From an uncultured Sulfurovum sp. (lineage in GTDB: Bacteria > Campylobacterota > Campylobacteria > Campylobacterales > Sulfurovaceae), in the NCBI GenBank assembly GCA_902727905.1, contig CACVAR010000078.1:1-8132 (forward strand): 8,132 nt of DNA. Direction: 5' to 3'. Position 1 is the first letter of the stretch. Each line of letters starts with the position of its first letter. The notes under the pieces were generated by a model. It saw nothing but the letters and a program-made list of their open reading frames with translations. It was not told the origin of the DNA and did not search any database. Of the stretch, positions 1 through 6,966 are shown piece after piece. A program made the translations under genes and the position numbers.

Positions 1-644
1 TCATCTTTCTCAACTTTTTTATAAAATGCATTCATCCTAATTCCAGTTTCACTCTGGTACATGGCTTCACCTAACTCTTCAACATAAATTGCCTTCATAT
101 CATTAGGACGATTCGCAAGGTTTACAAAAGCAGAGTTTCCTTCTGGCTCATATTGAATTCCACGATATTTATCCATGTATGGATTGTCTACCCAAAGTTT
201 ACCTCTAAACTTTTTTATTTTCTTGGCATCATAATTTTCTTTAATATACTCATCACCTTCAGCAAAGTGAATATACATATGTTTATCTTGATATACAATT
301 TCATCTCCACCAGTTGCAACACAACGTTTTACAAAGTGTGTTTTACCATCTTTTGGATAAAGAAAAATAACAATATCTTCACGCTGTGGCTTGTCACCTT
401 CTATTAGGTGTCCATTGTCATTAAAGTCTGGAACTAAAGGAAGTTGTACCCAAGGAAGTACAGGAATTGGTGTACCATAAGCAAATTTTTTAGCAAATAA
501 AAAATCTCCTACATGTAAAGTTCTTTTCATAGAACCTGAAGGTATTACAAATGATTGGACCACAAAGAAAATAAGAAAAAGAACAATAATAATGGTCCCT
601 GTCCAAGAGCTTGAAAACCTATATAACTTATTTAAAAACTCCAT
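1..644 (-). CDS. lepB: Signal peptidase I, N-terminal 214 residues (3' end cut by the window edge)
   Basis: Type I signal peptidase is an inner-membrane serine protease with its active site on the periplasmic side; it removes signal peptides from exported pre-proteins. The visible part has a membrane segment at about residues 15-33, followed by PSGSM with the nucleophile Ser38. VKRCVATGGDE follows, with Lys106 as the general-base lysine of the Ser/Lys dyad. The KKFAYGTPIP stretch after the serine box is typical of Campylobacterota enzymes. About 98 residues after Lys106 are seen without the last conserved box (GDNRDNS-like), which should lie beyond base 1; a long insert here is normal for proteobacterial LepB. 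The ATG at 644-642 overlaps the folD stop by one base (TAATG) and has a good Shine-Dalgarno sequence inside the end of folD, so the two are very likely co-transcribed. Identification is firm; the C-terminus is not visible. Confidence 0.95.
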   Translation of the reverse strand, partial: MEFLNKLYRFSSSWTGTIIIVLFLIFFVVQSFVIPSGSMKRTLHVGDFLFAKKFAYGTPIPVLPWVQLPLVPDFNDNGHLIEGDKPQREDIVIFLYPKDGKTHFVKRCVATGGDEIVYQDKHMYIHFAEGDEYIKENYDAKKIKKFRGKLWVDNPYMDKYRGIQYEPEGNSAFVNLANRPNDMKAIYVEELGEAMYQSETGIRMNAFYKKVEKD

Positions 645-1519
645 TAATTAACCTCTTTATTTTCTTGTTTTTTTACTGCAAATGCTTTTGCTGATATCAG
701 CGTATTTTGAAGTAGCATCGCAATGGTCATTGGTCCTACTCCTCCTGGTACAGGTGTTATATAAGAACATTTAGGAGCAACAGCATCAAAATCAACATCA
801 CCAACCAATCGTCCATCATCTAAACGATTAATTCCTATATCAATTACGATAGCACCCTCTTTTATCATATCTTCTTTTATAAGACCTGGAACACCAACAC
901 CGACAATAACAATGTCAGCTTTTAAAGTATGTGCTTTTAAATCTTTTGTATAAATATGTGTTACCGTAACTGTGGCATTCTGATTTAATAAAAGAGAAGC
1001 CATTGGTTTACCAACAATATTTGAAGCACCTACAACCACAACATCCTGACCTTCAAGATCAATCTCATACTCTTCAAACATTTTCATAACACCGAGAGGT
1101 GTACAAGCAACAAAACTTGGTAGGTTAGAAACCATTCTTCCTACGTTATAGGCATGAAAACCATCTACATCTTTTTTAGGATCTATAACTTCTAGAATTT
1201 TATTGGTATCAATCTGAGATGGGAGAGGTAACTGCACTAAAATACCATGAATATGAGGGTTCTTATTCATCATCGTAATAATTTGTATGATTTCATCCTG
1301 CGTAATGGTTTCAGGCATTTTATGCGCGATAGAATAAAAACCAACGTTTTTACATGCTTTTTCTTTCATGCTAACATAGGCATGACTTGCTGGGTCATCT
1401 CCAACAATAACTACAGCTAAACCAGGAACCATTCCCTCTTCTGATTTTAAAACTTCTACTTCAGACTTAACATAGTCTTGTACTTTTTTAGATAAGGATT
1501 TTCCGTCGATAAGTTGCAT
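644..1519 (-). CDS. folD: Bifunctional methylene-tetrahydrofolate dehydrogenase / methenyl-tetrahydrofolate cyclohydrolase
   Basis: FolD is a cytoplasmic enzyme that interconverts 5,10-methylene-THF, 5,10-methenyl-THF and 10-formyl-THF, supplying one-carbon units for purine and fMet-tRNA synthesis with NAD(P) as cofactor. The 291 residues match the usual length. The N-terminal catalytic domain has the VGDDPASHAYVSMKEKAC block with the Tyr48-x-x-x-Lys52 active-site pair. GILVQLPLP follows with Gln96, then PKKDVDGF with Asp119, which correspond to the folate-site residues of characterised FolD. The Rossmann part carries VVVVGASNIVGKP (residues 160-172), with GAS at the cofactor loop as in E. 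coli FolD. The C-terminal block PVPGGVGPMT is at 256-265. The ATG start gives an N-terminus (MQLIDGK) that fits the family. The Shine-Dalgarno sequence before it is weak (AAAGTGA). An extended -10 promoter lies about 28 bases upstream. It forms a transcription unit with lepB. Confidence 0.98.
   Translation of the reverse strand: MQLIDGKSLSKKVQDYVKSEVEVLKSEEGMVPGLAVVIVGDDPASHAYVSMKEKACKNVGFYSIAHKMPETITQDEIIQIITMMNKNPHIHGILVQLPLPSQIDTNKILEVIDPKKDVDGFHAYNVGRMVSNLPSFVACTPLGVMKMFEEYEIDLEGQDVVVVGASNIVGKPMASLLLNQNATVTVTHIYTKDLKAHTLKADIVIVGVGVPGLIKEDMIKEGAIVIDIGINRLDDGRLVGDVDFDAVAPKCSYITPVPGGVGPMTIAMLLQNTLISAKAFAVKKQENKEVN
651..658 (-). promoter_or_regulatory. Ribosome binding site of lepB
   Basis: Read on the minus strand this is AAAGAGGT, close to the AAGGAGGT consensus, six bases before the lepB ATG. 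It lies within the last codons of folD. It fixes the lepB start at 644 and suggests that lepB can be initiated independently as well as by coupling to folD. Confidence 0.75.
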
Positions 1520-1537
1520 TTTTTCACTTTGAACTAA

Positions 1538-1551
1538 TTTTTTGGTATTAT
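1538..1551 (+). promoter_or_regulatory. Promoter of the cytochrome c gene (extended -10)
   Basis: On the plus strand the sequence reads TTTTTTGGTATTAT: a T-run, TGG, then TATTAT (one mismatch to TATAAT) at 1546-1551. A partial -35 (TTCACT, four of six to TTGACA) lies 17 bases upstream at 1523-1528. Its -10 shares five of six base positions with the opposing folD -10, so both promoters use the same DNA and should compete for polymerase. The expected start is near 1558. Confidence 0.55.
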
Positions 1552-1560
1552 ATCAAAAAA
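1547..1560 (-). promoter_or_regulatory. Promoter of folD-lepB (extended -10)
   Basis: On the minus strand the sequence reads TTTTTTGATATAAT: a T-run, TGA, then a perfect TATAAT at 1552-1547. This is the sigma-70 promoter style known from Campylobacter and relatives, where a T-rich stretch plus TGN-TATAAT stands in for a strong -35 box. No TTGACA-like box is seen at the usual distance (the place reads CCTCTC). Transcription would start near 1540, giving a leader of about 20 bases. Confidence 0.7.
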
Positions 1561-1570
1561 TCTATTTTAG

Positions 1571-1575
1571 AGAGG
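1571..1575 (+). promoter_or_regulatory. Ribosome binding site deciding a TTG start for the cytochrome gene
   Basis: AGAGG lies 11 bases before the TTG at 1587. The spacing is a little long. It nevertheless supports 1587 rather than the in-frame TTG at 1542, which sits inside the promoter and would not be transcribed, or the ATG at 1659, which would remove the signal peptide. Confidence 0.55.
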
Positions 1576-1586
1576 TAATCCTTCTT

Positions 1587-2015
1587 TTGAAACACTTAAT
1601 CTTTTTAACCCTTTTAACTCTTTTTTCAAATGCAACAAATAACGATGACAACAATAGTATGACGGAAGATAATCTAAGCGTGGAAACTTCAGAAAGCTTC
1701 CTTTCTTCTGTCGAATATGGAAAGATGCTCTATAAAAACCCTCGGGGTATTTCCTGTTCACAATGTCATGGAAAAACAGGTAAAGGGGGACAAGTAATTG
1801 CCAAGTTTTATGACAAAAAAAAGAATCCTAAACTTCTGAAAGGAGTAGATATTACTTCATACTCTTTAAAAGATTTAACAGCCAGTCTTAAAAATGAATA
1901 CCGTGAAAACAATAAAAGAAAACCACATAAAATTATGCCCATGTATTATTTGACAACGGAAGAGATACAAGCTATTTTTGACTATTTACAATACTCCAAT
2001 AAACAAAAAGATTAA
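1587..2015 (+). CDS. Periplasmic monohaem c-type cytochrome, uncharacterised
   Basis: A small exported electron carrier of 142 residues if started at the TTG at 1587. Residues 1-16 (MKHLIFLTLLTLFSNA) look like a short Sec signal peptide ending in SNA. A polar linker rich in Asn, Asp, Ser, Thr and Glu follows (17-38). The cytochrome c domain then begins with a helix (VEYGKMLYKN). The haem attachment motif CSQCH has Cys57, Cys60 and the proximal ligand His61. KIMPMYYLT supplies a distal Met, most likely Met117, and a C-terminal helix (EEIQAIFDYLQ) closes a class I fold. A lysine-rich stretch (KFYDKKKNPKLLK, 73-85) may serve partner docking. The start codon is inferred: translation from the first ATG (1659) would lose the export signal, and haem attachment takes place in the periplasm. 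Its position beside folD and lepB recalls the Campylobacter jejuni arrangement, as I remember it. The redox partner is unknown; nothing nearby is an oxidase or reductase. Confidence 0.85.
   Translation: MKHLIFLTLLTLFSNATNNDDNNSMTEDNLSVETSESFLSSVEYGKMLYKNPRGISCSQCHGKTGKGGQVIAKFYDKKKNPKLLKGVDITSYSLKDLTASLKNEYRENNKRKPHKIMPMYYLTTEEIQAIFDYLQYSNKQKD
2012..2015. other. Shared stop codons of convergent genes (TTAA)
   Basis: The plus-strand TAA of the cytochrome gene (2013-2015) and the minus-strand TAA of tamB (2014-2012) are read from the same four bases. There is no spacer for a conventional terminator between the two genes, so transcripts from one side are expected to run at least a little way into the other in antisense. 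Confidence 0.9.
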
Positions 2016-5000
2016 CGGTCACGTTTATATAAAAATTCTATACTCGAAGTATTTGGTGGCTGAATAATAATGTCTGTCTCAAAACTTTCAGAATGTTCTA
2101 TTCTTACTTTTGCACCATCTAAGCCATCTTTATGTAAATAAAGAACCGATATATTGTCGGAAATTCTTTTTCCTATTTCTAGTGAAAGTTCTTCTTCAGC
2201 ATCAGTTCCCAAAAGTAAATGATCTACATCTATTCCTAAACTTTTGATAAGTCCTTTAGCAAAAGTCCCACCCAAAAGAGTATATGCTTCAGCTCCTTTT
2301 CCCGAACTTGATCCTGTCCCATCAAATAATATAAGTGATAAAATCTCTTGCTGTGTTAAGAATGGCTCAGAATTAAAATTAACAATAGGATTTTCTGTCG
2401 TACCTGAAATATAAACATGCACCGTATATTGATCTTTTATATAATTAGCTTTAATGTCTAACAAAGGTTTTTTGATATCACCAGTAAAATAAAGATGACT
2501 CTCATCTAAACTAAACTCTTTATCTTCTAACTGATAAGTACCTTTTGTAATCGTAGACATACCAGTAATTAACATTTCTTGATTGTAATTTTTAACAATA
2601 GAAAGTTCATTGAAAAATTCAATATTAACATCATCTGCAATGTATCGTAGAGCCTTTTTACTTTTTACTTTGATATAGAGTTTAAAATTATTAAAAATAG
2701 ACTCTTTCGTTTTTAACATGTCCTTCATGATGATAATATCAGAATCTTCAACGATATCAGTTCCAGCAAGCTCATAAGTTATGATATCCCCTAATATATC
2801 AATGTCACCATCAATTTCAAACTTCATATTATTGGTTTTTACTGATAAATCTGTAGCCAGAATCAAAGTAAAATCTTTAGTTCTTAATGTATAAGAATCA
2901 GTATTAATTTTCAAATTACCTTTTAAACTATCGGTATCGTATTCACCTGAAATTTGAATTTCATCATTTAACCAAAATTGAGTAATGTTCAAGATATTAT
3001 TATTTAAAGATAAATAAGATTTTTTAGTACTGGCAAATAAATTGATATAGCCATTATCATCTATTTTAAACTGATAATTATCAATAATTATTTTCGATGA
3101 CTCATCGATACTAAAAGCCAATTCAACATTCTCAAAATTTGTAACTTCTAAGTTGACACCTCCATCTGATAAATATTGTAGCTTAGGACTTTTCAGTTCA
3201 ATATATATCGTACCATTACTTTGTTGATGAAATTTAAGATCTGCTTCCCCTCGTATATTTGGTATTTCTATTTCATAGTAGGATTTTATCTTATCTAAAA
3301 AGCTTTGAATGTTTTTAATTTTAGAATTAAAAGCCAATGCGCCACTGTTATCCGTTTCAAAATTAAAGGTTTCTCCCTCTAAGTTCAATTCAACATCTTG
3401 AATAGTAGAGAGTGATGTATCGTACTTCATAAAAAGTTTTAAAAAATCATTTTGAATATTAATTAAATAATCACTCTTATACAATAAGACATCTCCCTCA
3501 AAATTCTGAAGTTTTGAAAACTTTACTTTGGGAAGCATCTCTTTTAGTAGTCTATCATTTTTTATTTGACTTAGAAATGAAATTTTATAGGGTTCAAATA
3601 ATCTCATTTTAGCTTCTACTGCTAAAGTATTTGATTGCACATCCAATTCTATTTCAGATCTCTCAAAGTTCTTAAAATCTAAGCTACTTTTACTCTCAAA
3701 AGCTATTTTTTCATTTTGTAAAGCAGCTGGAATATCTGGTACTAATTTACCTAATAAAATGTCATTAGATTTACTCTTTAACGCCAAAATTCCATTTTTA
3801 TAATTTGGCATAGAAAAATGTCCATCTAAAAGAGTAGACTTTAACTCTATTTCAAAATTATCACTGCCTCCTTTAAAGTCTCCATTTAACTCTGTTAACA
3901 AATACTCCGAAACCACTTTTGGTAACGACTTTACTTGCTTAACTTCAACATTTCCTGTATAGAAAAAGTTTTCTTCGTCTATCTGTACTTTATTCTCTAG
4001 TTTAAATTCATTAGCATAAGTCATATCACCAACAAGATTACTATCTATGGTGAAAACCTCACTTTCATAGTCATAATATAATTCGTGTGTTGCTTTTGAT
4101 ACATTTAAATTAAAGTCATTTTTAAGCTCTAAAAGATTGTTTACTTTATGTTCTATATCTATCCAAACTGCATCATGATTTAATCGTAATTTACTCGGTA
4201 AGCTCTTAAGGTTTTTAAAGTTCAATGCTAAAGCGTATTTTTTAAAAAGTGACTTATCTAAAAGAATTTCTCCTTTGGCTTCTATCATAGAGTCCTTTAC
4301 ATGCCCTTTATAGTTTAAAGAACCAAAGTTTGTCTTTCCTCTAAAGTCAAGTTTATTAAATTGATAGTTAAAATTATTACTGGGATTAATTGTCCCATCA
4401 TAAAGGCGAAGTTCAGCATCTTGAATCTTTAAGTCACCATATTGAATCTTCTTCATAGTTCCTAAAGCCTGCTTCACTTTAATCTCTTTTATTGGTATAA
4501 AACTTTGTGAATTGTTCTCATTTTTTATACTCACGTTAACTTCTTCTGTCTCTACATAGTTACTTTTTATCCTACGGGTTAATCGTGTTATATCCCCTGC
4601 TGAAATATTTTTTAAATTCAGTTCATCAACCAAAAGAACACTGTCTTCTATCTTCCCATTTAAACTAAGGTTAACTAGGTCAGAATCAAATTTCAAATAC
4701 AAAGCATCTGAATTTAAATTAAAATCTTTAGCCACCTCTATCTTACCTGTTTCAAAAACAAAAGAAGAAAACTTCACTCCTTCATATACATAAGGATTGA
4801 TATCAAAATGTGCTGCATGGAGTTCAAAAGAATAATCTAATGATACCCCTTCATTATCACTATTGGAATCTAAGTCATTTAACATCAATAAAATATTATC
4901 AATCTCAACACCCTGTGCATCTATTTGTCTAATAGTCACTTTATCATAAAAAAGACTTAAAGGGTTCCAGTATATTAATGCTGAATCAAACAAGGGCTTA

Positions 5001-5200
5001 TCATCATAAGTAACTCTTTTAACATCTAAACCACTAAAAATATTTCCTTCAATACTTCCATAATTTAATTTTGAAGACTCCATTGATGATTGCGCAATGT
5101 ATTTAATAGTCCTAGAGTCAGTAACAATAAAAAGCAATAAAGCAACTAGTAATAAAAGAACTTCTATGCTTACAATTGTCCAATACACAATCCGTATCAA
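2012..5200 (-). CDS. tamB: TamB, inner-membrane-anchored translocation and assembly module subunit (DUF490/AsmA-like)
   Basis: TamB proteins are long, mostly beta proteins that hang from the inner membrane and bridge the periplasm to TamA or BamA. They act in outer-membrane protein assembly and, as members of the AsmA-like/VPS13-like groove family, in phospholipid transport. This one has 1062 residues, somewhat shorter than the roughly 1260 of E. coli. A single uncleaved membrane anchor lies at about 7-27. GSIEGNIFSGLDVKRVTY (48-65) is the usual start of the family's periplasmic part. A very long region of alternating polar and hydrophobic strands follows. The C-terminal DUF490 domain has GTYQLEDKEFSLDESHLYFTG, a DIKANY strand and PFLTQQEILSLILF (946-959), the family's best-conserved motif. 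The protein contains no cysteine. The start is TTG at 5200-5198, overlapping the tamA stop as TTGA with no strong Shine-Dalgarno sequence, so translation is probably coupled to tamA. A GTG four codons later is the alternative. Confidence 0.93.
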   Translation of the reverse strand: MIRIVYWTIVSIEVLLLLVALLLFIVTDSRTIKYIAQSSMESSKLNYGSIEGNIFSGLDVKRVTYDDKPLFDSALIYWNPLSLFYDKVTIRQIDAQGVEIDNILLMLNDLDSNSDNEGVSLDYSFELHAAHFDINPYVYEGVKFSSFVFETGKIEVAKDFNLNSDALYLKFDSDLVNLSLNGKIEDSVLLVDELNLKNISAGDITRLTRRIKSNYVETEEVNVSIKNENNSQSFIPIKEIKVKQALGTMKKIQYGDLKIQDAELRLYDGTINPSNNFNYQFNKLDFRGKTNFGSLNYKGHVKDSMIEAKGEILLDKSLFKKYALALNFKNLKSLPSKLRLNHDAVWIDIEHKVNNLLELKNDFNLNVSKATHELYYDYESEVFTIDSNLVGDMTYANEFKLENKVQIDEENFFYTGNVEVKQVKSLPKVVSEYLLTELNGDFKGGSDNFEIELKSTLLDGHFSMPNYKNGILALKSKSNDILLGKLVPDIPAALQNEKIAFESKSSLDFKNFERSEIELDVQSNTLAVEAKMRLFEPYKISFLSQIKNDRLLKEMLPKVKFSKLQNFEGDVLLYKSDYLINIQNDFLKLFMKYDTSLSTIQDVELNLEGETFNFETDNSGALAFNSKIKNIQSFLDKIKSYYEIEIPNIRGEADLKFHQQSNGTIYIELKSPKLQYLSDGGVNLEVTNFENVELAFSIDESSKIIIDNYQFKIDDNGYINLFASTKKSYLSLNNNILNITQFWLNDEIQISGEYDTDSLKGNLKINTDSYTLRTKDFTLILATDLSVKTNNMKFEIDGDIDILGDIITYELAGTDIVEDSDIIIMKDMLKTKESIFNNFKLYIKVKSKKALRYIADDVNIEFFNELSIVKNYNQEMLITGMSTITKGTYQLEDKEFSLDESHLYFTGDIKKPLLDIKANYIKDQYTVHVYISGTTENPIVNFNSEPFLTQQEILSLILFDGTGSSSGKGAEAYTLLGGTFAKGLIKSLGIDVDHLLLGTDAEEELSLEIGKRISDNISVLYLHKDGLDGAKVRIEHSESFETDIIIQPPNTSSIEFLYKRDR

Positions 5201-6942
5201 AATGACTGCCCAACTTGAAAGTGTATTGCATTTTCGCTGGTATCATTAACATTAAAACCCATATCAATTTTAAAAGGACCAATGGGTGTTAAATACCTAA
5301 ATCCTAAACCTGCTGAAGTTAAAACCTTATTTGAAAACTCCCATATTCCTTGATTGTCAGATATCATGGTATTGTCTGAAAATATTGCGCCTCTAAAACT
5401 TTCATATAAAGGAAAATTGGCTTCGACACTTAAATTTGCTAATGTAAAACCTCCAAAGGGAGTATGTTTTCTTGCCGACTCAGTAATTCCAATTCTATCA
5501 TAGCCATAAGCTCTATTTGAAAATGCACCACCAGCAAAAAACTTTTTAGATTCAGGCATATTATTCTTATAAACTTGTATGGATCCTATTCTACCTACAG
5601 CAGAAAATGTAGTATCATAAAAAGGAGTGTACATCAAACGTAACTCATCTATGTACTTTAGATACGAAGTACTATCAGCAGAATAAGGTAATCCATACTC
5701 CATTTCATGTGAGAAGTAAAGACCATTCTTGGGATTTAATTTAGAATCACGTTTATCGTAAACCAGTCTCATAAAAGGATAAATTAGAATGTCAGTTCTA
5801 TTATTCGTTGCACTATTAAGTGTTTCAATCTGTTCTAAGCCTAAACCTAAACTATTATACCAATCAGAACTGGCATGAGATAAATAAAACCTATTATAAA
5901 GTATTCGCTCATCAAACTCATGTATATCTTGCTCTTCAGCATAACCAAGTGAATTTTGAAAATCTAAATGATACCCATTAATAGAAAAAACATAAGGAAC
6001 AAAAAATCTAGTTTCAACAACTTTTTGAATGCTAGAATAGAGTCCATCAAAAACAATTTTCTTACCATTACCACGAAAATTTTTATATTCAGCATAAAGT
6101 TTTGCCTGTACTTTTAAATCAGTCGCATATCCAATACCCATTCGTGTATGTATCTTTTTACCGATCTCTTTATATTTTATATTGACAGGCTTTACATTAT
6201 AAAACTTTTTACTGTAATCTAAATTTAACTGGTCAAAACTATCTAAAGCATAAAGAGACTCGTATGATTCTTGAATTTTAGAAATATCAAAAACATCACC
6301 CTCTTCAAAATGTAAACGAGATTTTATAATTTCGTTATCCATACTACTTGAGTTTGTTTCAATATTTACTTTTCCAAAATGACAAAGCTTTTTTTTCTTT
6401 AAATCAATAACAATACGTGCAGAATAATCTTCTAAGCTCAAATAAGCTTTAGTTTTTAACTCTGGACTACAGTACCCTTCTAAAAGTAACTTTTTCCGTA
6501 TATTCTTTTTCATTACAGAAAAATCTTTAGATCTAAAACGGGTGTTTTTAATGAGTATAATTTCTTTACTAATATCTAAATCACTATTAATTTCTATCTC
6601 TTTAATAAGGATTGGTCTATTTTCCTTAATAGCTACTTTTATACCTTCTGAAGTAATAGCATGTGAAACATTAGCTTCATAAAAACCTTCATTTTTATAA
6701 AAAAGAACAAAAGTTTCATTTAATCTTGCACGTAACTTTATATCAATTTTTGAAACATCATCTTTCCAAAAAGCGTAAAAAGGTGCTTTATCAGCTCCTA
6801 CTACATCTTCGAGATCAGAAGTAGTTACTAAATTATTACCTTCAAAGATTATAGGTGTTAAAACAGAATCAACTTTTTTAGAAAAAAGCATTAAAGTGAA
6901 CAAAAAAATTATTAGAAGATATCTACCTATCTTTTGCTGCAT
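5197..6942 (-). CDS. tamA: TamA, Omp85-family outer-membrane barrel of the translocation and assembly module
   Basis: TamA is an outer-membrane 16-stranded barrel protein of the BamA superfamily that works with TamB in assembling outer-membrane proteins. The 581 residues match E. coli TamA (about 577). A hydrophobic signal segment spans 8-20, with a possible cleavage after VDS (24-26). Three POTRA-like domains can be traced, at about 29-107, 110-185 and 188-260, the number expected for TamA and fewer than the five of BamA. The barrel starts near 264. FFAGGAFSNRAYGYDRIG (around 468-485) is the conserved loop-6 motif, with Arg477 kept but Ala478 where most relatives have Gly. The protein ends in Phe (HFQVGQSF), the classic beta-signal for barrel insertion. 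Its only two cysteines, Cys158 and Cys187, are both in POTRA 2. The ATG lies 24 bases after the proA stop behind a weak ribosome site, and tamB follows with a 4-base overlap. It could be a diverged BamA, but POTRA count and tamB linkage argue for TamA. Confidence 0.92.
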   Translation of the reverse strand: MQQKIGRYLLIIFLFTLMLFSKKVDSVLTPIIFEGNNLVTTSDLEDVVGADKAPFYAFWKDDVSKIDIKLRARLNETFVLFYKNEGFYEANVSHAITSEGIKVAIKENRPILIKEIEINSDLDISKEIILIKNTRFRSKDFSVMKKNIRKKLLLEGYCSPELKTKAYLSLEDYSARIVIDLKKKKLCHFGKVNIETNSSSMDNEIIKSRLHFEEGDVFDISKIQESYESLYALDSFDQLNLDYSKKFYNVKPVNIKYKEIGKKIHTRMGIGYATDLKVQAKLYAEYKNFRGNGKKIVFDGLYSSIQKVVETRFFVPYVFSINGYHLDFQNSLGYAEEQDIHEFDERILYNRFYLSHASSDWYNSLGLGLEQIETLNSATNNRTDILIYPFMRLVYDKRDSKLNPKNGLYFSHEMEYGLPYSADSTSYLKYIDELRLMYTPFYDTTFSAVGRIGSIQVYKNNMPESKKFFAGGAFSNRAYGYDRIGITESARKHTPFGGFTLANLSVEANFPLYESFRGAIFSDNTMISDNQGIWEFSNKVLTSAGLGFRYLTPIGPFKIDMGFNVNDTSENAIHFQVGQSF

Positions 6943-6966
6943 ATTTATCTACTTTTTTATTTATTA
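6943..6966 (-). other. Short proA-tamA spacer, no promoter or terminator seen
   Basis: These 24 bases are almost all A and T, with no hairpin and no TGN-TATAAT motif. The stretch just before the tamA ATG (AAGTAGAT) is at best a weak ribosome site. The spacing suggests that proA, tamA and tamB are read on one transcript, although a promoter inside proA cannot be excluded. Confidence 0.5.

Noticed and set aside
153..407. Plus-strand open frame of 84 codons
   Set aside because: It lies antisense to the clearly conserved signal peptidase gene; the hydrophobic low-complexity product is what AT-rich antisense yields, and no ribosome site supports it.
1567..1761. Minus-strand open frame of 64 codons opposite the cytochrome gene
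   Set aside because: It is antisense to the signal peptide and haem-motif coding region and has no family resemblance.
1815..1822. Run of eight A in the cytochrome gene, and a matching run in tamA (6389-6396), as phase-variation or slippage sites
   Set aside because: Eight-base runs encoding Lys-Lys-Lys are common in AT-rich genomes and shorter than typical phase-variable tracts; both frames are intact. Read-level length variation would be needed to revive the idea.
2011..2028. Possible bidirectional terminator (AACG-GTCA-CGTT stem at 2014-2025 with nearby A/T runs)
   Set aside because: The continuous stem is only four base pairs, with two further pairs beyond a mismatch, and the plus-strand T-run is short. 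It is too weak to call.
5890..5900. TATAAT-like strings on the minus strand inside tamA and proA (for example near 5893, 6173 and 7290)
   Set aside because: They lack the T-run and TGN context seen at 1547-1560 and are expected by chance at this base composition.
2012..6942. Idea that the two long minus-strand genes form an undescribed secretion or contact-toxin system (two-partner type)
   Set aside because: The larger protein has an N-terminal membrane anchor and a DUF490 C-terminus rather than a haemagglutinin repeat domain, and the barrel partner has three POTRA domains, so TamA-TamB explains both.
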